DNA of 7,287 nt from an uncultured Coriobacteriales bacterium (GTDB lineage Bacteria; Actinomycetota; Coriobacteriia; Coriobacteriales; Atopobiaceae). The notes beneath the pieces were generated by a model. That model was not told where the DNA came from. It did no database searches and worked only from the letters and a program-made list of their open reading frames with translations. This document shows positions 1 to 5,085 of this stretch, piece by piece. Where the stretch lies: contig CAMZCV010000041.1 in NCBI GenBank assembly GCA_947305035.1, positions 1-7,287 of the forward strand, read 5' to 3'. The position numbers and the translations under genes were made by a program. Numbering within the stretch: position 1 is the stretch's first letter; every line of letters begins with the position of its first letter.

Positions 1-12
1 ATATGAAAGAAA

Positions 13-35
13 CGTCTTATGGCATACATAAGACG
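13..35 (-). terminator. Candidate rho-independent terminator after recX
   Basis: A perfect 9-bp inverted repeat, CGTCTTATG / CATAAGACG, is separated by a 5-nt loop. Read on the minus strand it is followed directly by TTTCTTTCAT, the T-rich tract expected of an intrinsic terminator. On the plus strand the following bases are not T-rich, so the orientation fits the end of the recA-recX unit about 100 nt downstream of the recX stop. The stem has only four G/C pairs, so it is weaker than many terminators in a high-GC genome. It could also serve a gene beyond the left edge. Confidence 0.5.
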
Positions 36-132
36 GAATACGCCTTAAAGCATTTATATGGTAGGTTCAGGCTGACACAAAGTCAATCAAATCAACAGAA
101 TCACCGCACGTGGAACGTATGGTAGCTGCGGT
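36..132. other. Non-coding stretch after recX
   Basis: Between the candidate terminator and the recX stop I see no credible gene on either strand. The base composition is clearly more A/T-rich than in the genes. CCGCA (104-108) and TGCGG (127-131) could form a weak 5-bp stem around 18 nt, but nothing supports a function. Confidence 0.5.
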
Positions 133-798
133 TTAATCACCATCGAGCACGTCATGTACCACACGGTATGCAAGCGAAGCCGGATAGCCTTTCGATGCGA
201 GCAGGCGCATAAGTTTTTGAAAATCGTTCTTCCCGGTGAGGTGTTTGCGCGAGGCGATGGCATACGCGCGCTCGTAGTCGGCCTCATCGGAGAAGAACTC
301 GTCGGGCCATCCGGGGATGGACTGCGGCTGGATTCCCCGAGCCTCAAGCTCACGTTGAATGCGCTCCCTCCCCCATCCGGAGTTGATCTTGCCCCTGATG
401 AAGAACTCGCCGTAACGCATGTCGTCTATGAGGTAGCATCCCTTCGCGCGCTCGACGGCAGCTTTGCGCACGTCCTCGGGGAAGCCGTCGAGGCGAAGCT
501 TCTCGAGCGCCTCCTTGGATGAGTAGTCGCGGATGTCGATGAGCCCCACAAGACGCTTCCACGCGCAGTCCTCATACACCTGGGAGAGCGTTTGGAAGAA
601 CGCTGCGGAAGTTGGCGCGTGGAGATCGTCGCTCTCCTGAAGCTTGAGGAGGGCACGCGCCACGGATACGGGAACGCTCCGGTATTCGGTTGAGCTTCCA
701 GAGCGTAGGACAACCCGTCCCTTGGGTTTTAGACGCCCAAGGGACGATGCTGCATGCTTCTCGGGAAGCTCGATCGCTATGTCGAGCTCTTTTGCCAT
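133..798 (-). CDS. recX: Regulatory protein RecX (RecA modulator)
   Basis: This 221-residue protein is a RecX family member. In the family, RecX binds the RecA filament and restrains its recombinase and co-protease activities in the cytoplasm. The recognisable core starts near residue 86: an R-D-Y-S-S-K-E-A-L-E-K-L helix (90-101), then GFPEDV, then the YLIDDMRYGEFFIRGKI segment (122-138) and a GRERIQRELEARGI helix (143-156). Together these give the repeated three-helix architecture, and residues 173-218 form a further repeat. An N-terminal part of about 85 residues resembles the longer Gram-positive RecX proteins. The gene begins 15 nt after the recA stop, so it is probably co-transcribed with recA. 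The ATG at 798 gives the natural family start, but the bases just upstream show no good Shine-Dalgarno sequence. This suggests low translation, as expected for a modulator needed far below RecA levels. The identity rests on conserved motifs and on the recA neighbour. Confidence 0.92.
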   Translation of the reverse strand: MAKELDIAIELPEKHAASSLGRLKPKGRVVLRSGSSTEYRSVPVSVARALLKLQESDDLHAPTSAAFFQTLSQVYEDCAWKRLVGLIDIRDYSSKEALEKLRLDGFPEDVRKAAVERAKGCYLIDDMRYGEFFIRGKINSGWGRERIQRELEARGIQPQSIPGWPDEFFSDEADYERAYAIASRKHLTGKNDFQKLMRLLASKGYPASLAYRVVHDVLDGD

Positions 799-813
799 GG
801 TTGGAATGCGGCG

Positions 814-1914
814 CTACTCGCCAACGGGGACGTCTGCATCGAGGATGACCGGCGCGCCGACCTCCTCCTCGTCGTCGAACTCGAGGCCGAACTTCTTGCG
901 GACGCTGGACTCGACCTCGGCGAGAAGGCTCGGGTTGGTACGCAGGAACTCCTTGGCGGCCTCCCTGCCCTGGCCGAGGCGCTCTTCGCCGTAGGCATAC
1001 CAGCTGCCCAGCTTCTTGATGCTGCCGCAGTCGACGGCCATATCGAGGATGTTGCCCTCTTTGGAGATGCCGGTGCCGTACATGATGTCGAACTCCGCCT
1101 GCTTGAACGGAGGAGCGACCTTGTTCTTGACGACCTTGACCTTGACGCGGTTGCCGACGACCTCGCCGTCCTTCTTGATGCTGTCGACGCGGCGGATCTC
1201 CATGCGGACCGAAGCGAAGAAGCGCAGCGCACGGCCGCCGGGCGTTGTCTCGGGATTTCCGTAGAACACGCCGATCTTCTCGCGGAGCTGGTTGATGAAG
1301 ATGCAGGTGGTATTGGACTTGGAGAGCGAGCCCGCGAGCTTGCGGAGCGCCTGGCTCATGAGACGCGCCTGCGCGCCCACCGTGGCATCGCCGATCTCAC
1401 CCTCGATCTCGGCGCGGGGAACGAGGGCCGCCACCGAGTCGATGACGACGACGTCGATGGCGCCGGACTTGACGAGCATGTCGCAGATCTCGAGCGCCTG
1501 CTCGCCCGAGTCTGGCTGGGAGATGAGAACCTCGTCGATATCGACGCCCACGCGAGCGGCATAGCCGGGGTCGAGCGCGTGCTCGGCATCGATGAAGGCG
1601 ACGACGCCGCCGAGCGCCTGAGCCTCGGCGAGGATCTCGAGGGACAGGGTGGTTTTGCCCGATGACTCGGGACCGTAGATCTCGACGATGCGGCCGCGGG
1701 GAACGCCGCCGATGCCGAGGGCGACATCGAGCGCGAGCGAGCCCGTGGGGATGGCCTCGATCTCGAGCTGCGCATCATCGTCGCCGAAGCGCATGATGGC
1801 ACCTGCGCCGTACTTGCCCTCGATTTCCTTGCGTGCAGCCGCGATGGCTGCATCGCGCTCTTCACCGTTTGTGATGGGTTTGATTGATTGGGATGTGAGC
1901 TTTGACTTTGCCAT
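814..1914 (-). CDS. recA: Recombinase RecA
   Basis: RecA forms ATP-dependent filaments on single-stranded DNA, catalyses strand exchange and triggers LexA self-cleavage. With the start chosen here the protein has 366 residues, close to the usual length of about 350. Visible motifs are the Walker A GPESSGKT (81-88), the [10 protein letters not shown] segment (107-116), Walker B VVVIDS with Asp159, and the L2 DNA-binding region around [20 protein letters not shown] (208-227). The [16 protein letters not shown] block (255-270) and an acidic C-terminal tail (about 346-366) follow. The ATG at 1914 is preceded by AGGAG at a 5-nt spacing. An in-frame TTG at 1956 would add 14 residues, but it lies inside the LexA operator and upstream of the predicted transcription start, so it is rejected. 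recX follows 15 nt downstream. Regulation by LexA is strongly suggested by the operator between the promoter elements. Nothing is truncated or missing. Confidence 0.98.
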   Translation of the reverse strand: MAKSKLTSQSIKPITNGEERDAAIAAARKEIEGKYGAGAIMRFGDDDAQLEIEAIPTGSLALDVALGIGGVPRGRIVEIYGPESSGKTTLSLEILAEAQALGGVVAFIDAEHALDPGYAARVGVDIDEVLISQPDSGEQALEICDMLVKSGAIDVVVIDSVAALVPRAEIEGEIGDATVGAQARLMSQALRKLAGSLSKSNTTCIFINQLREKIGVFYGNPETTPGGRALRFFASVRMEIRRVDSIKKDGEVVGNRVKVKVVKNKVAPPFKQAEFDIMYGTGISKEGNILDMAVDCGSIKKLGSWYAYGEERLGQGREAAKEFLRTNPSLLAEVESSVRKKFGLEFDDEEEVGAPVILDADVPVGE

Positions 1915-1919
1915 GATGT

Positions 1920-1924
1920 CTCCT
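1920..1924 (-). promoter_or_regulatory. recA ribosome-binding site
   Basis: Reading the minus strand, AGGAG is followed by ACATC and then the ATG at 1914. This Shine-Dalgarno match with 5-nt spacing decides the recA start in favour of 1914 over the upstream in-frame TTG at 1956. Confidence 0.8.
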
Positions 1925-1941
1925 GCCTTTCGACACACTAG

Positions 1942-1970
1942 ATGGTATACGAACAACCGTTCGTAGTCAA
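1942..1970 (-). promoter_or_regulatory. recA promoter (-35 TTGACT, -10 TACCAT)
   Basis: On the minus strand TTGACT (1965-1970) is a 5-of-6 match to the sigma-70/SigA -35 element. It is followed after exactly 17 nt by TACCAT (1942-1947), a 4-of-6 match to the -10 element. Transcription would start around 1935, giving a leader of roughly 20 nt before the recA ATG. The alternative -10 TATACC at a 15-nt spacing is less likely. The spacer contains the SOS operator. This is a pattern match, not a mapped start. Confidence 0.7.
1950..1963 (-). promoter_or_regulatory. LexA/SOS operator of recA
   Basis: The 14-mer CGAACGGTTGTTCG (minus strand) has the perfect palindromic arms CGAAC and GTTCG around four bases. 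This is the Gram-positive/actinobacterial SOS box pattern GAAC-N4-GTTC. It lies wholly within the 17-nt promoter spacer of recA, where bound LexA would exclude RNA polymerase. A lone CGAAC half-site occurs 13-17 nt upstream (1976-1980) without a partner at the right distance. lexA itself is not in the window. Confidence 0.88.
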
Positions 1971-2000
1971 TAGATGTTCGTAAAGCGTAGACGATGGCTT

Positions 2001-2024
2001 GTGCACGTCTTTTTCACGTAGCAC
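2001..2024. other. Imperfect hairpin in the cinA-recA gap
   Basis: GTGCACGT (2001-2008) can pair with ACGT-a-GCAC (2016-2024), giving eight base pairs with one bulged A around a 7-nt pyrimidine-rich loop. The T run lies in the loop, and neither flank is T-rich, so this is not a standard terminator. It could be an RNA structure at the 3' end of the upstream operon or simply part of the overlapping CACGTAGC repeat. Confidence 0.3.
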
Positions 2025-2033
2025 GCACGTAGC
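2015..2033. repeat. Two CACGTAGC direct repeats phased by 11 bp
   Basis: The octamer CACGTAGC occurs at 2015-2022 and again at 2026-2033, an 11-bp period that places both copies on nearly the same face of the helix. The pair sits roughly 45-63 bp upstream of the recA -35 element. That position would suit an activator or accessory regulator site. No regulator can be named from sequence alone. Confidence 0.4.
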
Positions 2034-2138
2034 TTGCAGATATCTTCAGAGCAAAGACCATGCTCCTCCCCTACCTGCAAATATGGCTAGATCCGCCGTT
2101 GGCGGTGAAGATTGCTGCAAGATAACGGGAGATGCCGG

Positions 2139-2633
2139 CTACGCAAGATGTCCATAGAGGATGCCGAGCGCATGCACGAGGGCCTGCTCGCGCACGTCGG
2201 AGCGGCCTCCATCGAACAGCATGCACTCGGTTCCGGAATCCCCGGGGGTTCTCCACCCGAACCAGACGGTCCCCACGGGCTTTCCGGGCTCTTCGCCGCC
2301 AGGACCAGCGATTCCGGTCACAGACACCGTCACATCGGCTCTCAGGGCCGCAGAGACGCCCTGAGCCATGGCAAGGGCGCATTCTGGGGAAACAGCGCCG
2401 ATGGAAGGATCGTAGAGGATGCTGGGGGAAACGCCGAGCACATGCTCCTTGATGTCGAGCATGTAGCTCACGACGCCGCCGGCGAACACGTCGGATGAGC
2501 CAGGCACCTCGGTAAGGGCGGCGGAGACGAGACCTCCCGTGCAGGACTCTGCGCAGGCGATGCGGACACCCTTGCCGCGCGCGCGGGCGAGCACGGATTG
2601 TGCGAGTTCGAACACCGCAGGAGAGAACGACAT
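2139..2633 (-). CDS. pncC: Stand-alone CinA C-terminal domain, NMN amidohydrolase (PncC)
   Basis: This 164-residue protein consists only of the CinA C-terminal domain. Family members hydrolyse nicotinamide mononucleotide to nicotinate mononucleotide and ammonia, returning NMN (a product of NAD-dependent DNA ligase) to NAD synthesis. Signature motifs are CAESCTGGLVSAAL (27-40) with the presumed catalytic Ser30, the SYMLDIKEHVLGV stretch (56-68) placing Tyr57 and Lys62 as in the family, and TGIAGPGG...KPVGTVWF (106-125). The N-terminal molybdopterin-binding-like domain of full-length CinA is absent. There is no room for it, because pgsA ends 2 nt before the ATG at 2633. Translation is probably coupled to pgsA, with a modest GGATAGG upstream inside the pgsA end. 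A 224-nt gap and a separate promoter follow before recA. Many databases would label this protein CinA family. Confidence 0.9.
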   Translation of the reverse strand: MSFSPAVFELAQSVLARARGKGVRIACAESCTGGLVSAALTEVPGSSDVFAGGVVSYMLDIKEHVLGVSPSILYDPSIGAVSPECALAMAQGVSAALRADVTVSVTGIAGPGGEEPGKPVGTVWFGWRTPGDSGTECMLFDGGRSDVREQALVHALGILYGHLA

Positions 2634-2635
2634 GG

Positions 2636-3238
2636 CTACCTATCCATAGCGGTGAGCGCTGGCCAGGACTTGATGAAGTAGTCGATGCCGGACCATGCGG
2701 TGAGCACGACGGCCGCAACCATGAAGATGAAGCTGAGGGTATGGAACCCGGAGGTGAATCCCCCTGCGGGAAGTGCGGCGCACAGGAGGTATCCGCCGAT
2801 GGCGATCATCGTGGTAGCGGTTTTGGCCTTGCCGAGGTTGGACGCGGCGATGACGGTTCCCTGGGAAGCCACGACCATGCGGAGGCCGGACACGAGGAAC
2901 TCGCGCGCCACGACGACGAGCAGCACCCAGGACGAGCAGAGGCCGCGCTCGAGCAGAAACGCCAGGGCGACGACGACCTCGAGCTTGTCGGCGATGGGAT
3001 CGAGGAACTTGCCGAACGTGGTGACCTCGTTGCGGCTGCGCGCGAGATAGCCGTCGATCTTATCGGTGAAGGACAGCGCGACATAGAGCAGGAAGACGAG
3101 GAACCCGCCCCATGAGAATTTGGTTCCGTCGGGAGCCGGAAACGCCTCTGCGATGGCGAGCCAGAGGGGGACGCAGACCACGCGCGCGATGGTTACGTAG
3201 TTCGCCGGTGTTGCGATGGCTGATTTGCGACCTGCCAT
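2636..3238 (-). CDS. pgsA: CDP-diacylglycerol-glycerol-3-phosphate 3-phosphatidyltransferase
   Basis: PgsA is an integral membrane enzyme. It transfers the phosphatidyl group from CDP-diacylglycerol to glycerol 3-phosphate, the committed step to phosphatidylglycerol. The 200-residue length is typical. The CDP-alcohol phosphotransferase signature D-x2-DG-x2-AR-x8-G-x3-D-x3-D is complete: Asp59, Asp62, Gly63, Ala66, Arg67, Gly76, Asp80 and Asp84. Hydrophobic segments lie at about 14-33, 43-57, 87-110 and 140-182. The N-terminal TPANYVTIARVV matches the family's usual start, supporting the ATG at 3238. It begins 8 nt after rimO, with purine-rich GAGGGGTAGGGA upstream overlapping the rimO stop. 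The position between rimO and cinA matches the conserved Gram-positive gene order. Other substrates (for example inositol phosphate) are possible in this superfamily, but gene order and length favour PgsA. Confidence 0.93.
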   Translation of the reverse strand: MAGRKSAIATPANYVTIARVVCVPLWLAIAEAFPAPDGTKFSWGGFLVFLLYVALSFTDKIDGYLARSRNEVTTFGKFLDPIADKLEVVVALAFLLERGLCSSWVLLVVVAREFLVSGLRMVVASQGTVIAASNLGKAKTATTMIAIGGYLLCAALPAGGFTSGFHTLSFIFMVAAVVLTAWSGIDYFIKSWPALTAMDR

Positions 3239-3246
3239 GGAAATCC

Positions 3247-4566
3247 CTACCCCTCGGTGATGATGCGACCGACCATCTCGTAGCAGAACGAATCGATGAG
3301 CTCGACGCGAACGATATCGCCCACGCTGGCCTCGCCCTCCTCGATATGGACGACGCCGTCCGAATCGGGAGCTTGGAACCAGGTGTGGCCGATGAGCTCG
3401 AAGCCATCGCCGTCCTGCTCGACACCATCAATGATAACGTTGCAGACCTCGCCCACGTGCGACGCGGTTGCCGAGAAACCCGATTGCTCAGCGATGTCGA
3501 TGAGCCGCTGCGTGCGCTCGAGCTTGACATCCTCGGGAACCTGGCCGTCGAGCTTCGCGGCGTAGGTGCCGTCTTCGGGAGAGAACGCGAACACGGAGCA
3601 GTAATCGAAGGACTGCTCGACGAGGAACTGCTCGAGCTCCTCAGCGTCCTCGTCCGTCTCGCCCGGGAAGCCCGCCATGGCCGTTGAGCGCAGCACCATG
3701 CCGGGGATCTCCGCACGCAGGCGCGCGAATAGCTCGCGGAGCTGCTGGGGCGAGCCCTTGCGGTTCATGCGCTTGAGGATGCGCTCGGAGCAATGCTGGA
3801 TGGGGATGTCGATGTAGGGCAGGACGCAGGGCAGGTCGCGGATGGCCGCGATGAGCTCGTCGGTCATGCCCTCGGGCTGCAGATAGAGCACGCGGATCCA
3901 CGCGCCGTAGGGAGCTGCGACGGCATCCATGGCGCGGAGCAGCTCGGCAAGCGAGGAGGGCGTGTCGAAGTCGCTGCCCCAGATCCCCGTGTCCTGGCCG
4001 ATGAGCACGAGTTCGCGCACGCCGCCCTCGAGCAGGGCGCGTGCCTCGGCGAGCAGCTCGTCGAGCGGGCGGGATGCATAGCGGCCGCGGATGTACGGGA
4101 TGGCGCAGAAGGAGCAGAAGCGGTTGCATCCGTCGGAGATCTTGATGAACGCGCTCGCACCCTCGACGGTGCGCAGCACGCCGCACGGAGCGCACGGAGC
4201 GATTTCGAGCCCGAGCACGGAGCGCATGACCTCGACGATGCCGTCCTCCTCATCGTGGCGGACGAAGGCTGCAATCTCGGGCAGCTCGTCGGCAAGGCCC
4301 TCGTCGGCATAGCGCGATGGAACGCAGCCGCACATGACGATGGGGACGCTCCGCACTCCCTGCGCGATCTCCTCGGCAAGCGTGAGCGTGGTCTCGATCG
4401 ACTCGGCGGTGGCGGACTCCAGGAAGGAGCAGGTGTTGACGATGACGGCATCTGCCTGCTCGACGTCGGTTGCCTCGCCGAATCCCGCGGTGGTGAGAAG
4501 GGCGCGCATGCGGTCGGTGTCGACCTCGTTCTTGGCGCAGCCGATCGTGATGTAGAGGATGCGCAT
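3247..4566 (-). CDS. rimO: Ribosomal protein S12 methylthiotransferase RimO
   Basis: RimO is a cytoplasmic radical-SAM enzyme that methylthiolates the conserved aspartate of ribosomal protein S12. The 439-residue protein has the three expected parts. The N-terminal methylthiotransferase domain begins GCAKNEVDTDRM (9-20) and carries cluster-binding Cys10, Cys46 and Cys81. The radical-SAM core starts with SDGCNRFCSFC (Cys147, Cys151, Cys154) and includes ELVLIGQDT (185-193), DIPIQHCSERILKRM (253-267) and MAGFPGETDED. A C-terminal TRAM domain occupies about 372-438. The GCxKNxVD motif separates it from the tRNA enzyme MiaB. An additional Cys125/Cys128 pair (APCAPC) in the inter-domain linker comes from a tandem 9-bp repeat and is not a standard family feature. 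Start: ATG at 4566, 7 nt after the yajQ stop, with only a weak TTAGGC upstream, so translational coupling to yajQ is likely. Confidence 0.95.
   Translation of the reverse strand: MRILYITIGCAKNEVDTDRMRALLTTAGFGEATDVEQADAVIVNTCSFLESATAESIETTLTLAEEIAQGVRSVPIVMCGCVPSRYADEGLADELPEIAAFVRHDEEDGIVEVMRSVLGLEIAPCAPCGVLRTVEGASAFIKISDGCNRFCSFCAIPYIRGRYASRPLDELLAEARALLEGGVRELVLIGQDTGIWGSDFDTPSSLAELLRAMDAVAAPYGAWIRVLYLQPEGMTDELIAAIRDLPCVLPYIDIPIQHCSERILKRMNRKGSPQQLRELFARLRAEIPGMVLRSTAMAGFPGETDEDAEELEQFLVEQSFDYCSVFAFSPEDGTYAAKLDGQVPEDVKLERTQRLIDIAEQSGFSATASHVGEVCNVIIDGVEQDGDGFELIGHTWFQAPDSDGVVHIEEGEASVGDIVRVELIDSFCYEMVGRIITEG
4182..4199 (-). repeat. Tandem 9-bp duplication within rimO
   Basis: CGCACGGAG occurs twice back to back (4182-4190 and 4191-4199). 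On the coding strand each copy keeps the reading frame and encodes Ala-Pro-Cys, giving APCAPC and hence a CxxC motif at residues 125-128 of RimO. It has the look of a replication-slippage duplication. Confidence 0.85.
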
Positions 4567-4573
4567 GGTATGC

Positions 4574-5071
4574 CTAACGGTAGTTCGTGAACTGGAGCGG
4601 CTGGCCGTAATCCTGCTCGCGCAGGAAGGCGATGACGGATTGGAGGGCGTCCTTGGAGGCGGAGCTCACGCGGAGCTTGTCTCCCTCGACCATGGGCTTC
4701 ACCTTGAGCTTCATGTCGCGGATGTCCTTGGCGATGCGCTTGGCGGTGTCGGCATCGATGCCCTGGATCATGCGGCCGGACTGGCGGACGGACATGCCGG
4801 CGGCAGGTTGGGCCTTGTCCATGCGGAGCGCTGCGAGGTCGATGCCGCGGCGCACGAGCTTGGACCCGAGCACGTCGACCACCTGGCCGGCGACGAACTC
4901 GGAGGGAGCGGTGATGAGGAAGCTCCCGTCCTTGCGCGAGAACTCTATCTTCGCGCCCGAGCCCTTGAGGTCGTAGCGCTGCGCGAGCTCGCGCACCGTC
5001 TGCTGGTAGGCGTTGTCAACCTCCTGCATATCGACATCTGAGACGACGTCGAAGCTCGAATCCTTGGCCAT
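4574..5071 (-). CDS. yajQ: YajQ family cyclic di-GMP/nucleotide-binding protein
   Basis: This 165-residue protein matches the YajQ (DUF520) family in length and end to end. It opens with AKDSSFDVVSDVDMQEVDNA (2-21) and has KGSGAKIEFSRKDGSFLI (36-53). The middle carries the GKxxxRRGID-like KLVRRGIDLAAL (71-82) and the QGIDADTAKRIAKDIRD helix (103-119). It closes with VSSASKDALQSVIAFLREQDYGQPLQFTNYR. Family members have two ferredoxin-like domains. Homologues bind nucleic acid or nucleotides, and a Xanthomonas relative binds cyclic di-GMP; the function here is unproven. The ATG at 5071 is preceded by AGAAGGGAAGG and lies 14 nt after the rodZ stop. An open frame runs further upstream to 5449 but only as out-of-frame overlap of rodZ, so the longer version is rejected. 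The gene sits between rodZ and rimO within one tight operon. Confidence 0.92.
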   Translation of the reverse strand: MAKDSSFDVVSDVDMQEVDNAYQQTVRELAQRYDLKGSGAKIEFSRKDGSFLITAPSEFVAGQVVDVLGSKLVRRGIDLAALRMDKAQPAAGMSVRQSGRMIQGIDADTAKRIAKDIRDMKLKVKPMVEGDKLRVSSASKDALQSVIAFLREQDYGQPLQFTNYR

Positions 5072-5085
5072 TGCCTTCCCTTCTA

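Noticed and set aside
754..1665. A 303-codon open frame on the plus strand opposite recA and the start of recX.
   Set aside because: It is antisense to strongly conserved recA codons and recognisable as a high-GC mirror frame. Its product is a monotonous Asp/Leu/Ala/Glu-rich sequence with no family resemblance.
1976..1980. A second LexA box upstream of the recA promoter.
   Set aside because: Only a single CGAAC half-site is present on the minus strand. No GTTCG follows at the required 4-nt gap.
2093..2105. A CCGCC-GTT-GGCGG hairpin downstream of cinA as a terminator.
   Set aside because: The stem has only five pairs and there is no T tract on the minus strand after it, so termination here is unsupported.
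2071..2718. A 215-codon minus-strand open frame overlapping cinA and the pgsA end.
   Set aside because: It is an Arg/Cys-rich shadow frame of cinA and pgsA, both of which carry complete family motifs in other frames.
3793..4590. A 265-codon plus-strand open frame opposite rimO.
   Set aside because: The rimO frame holds all catalytic cysteines and domain motifs, and the opposite frame has no recognisable features.
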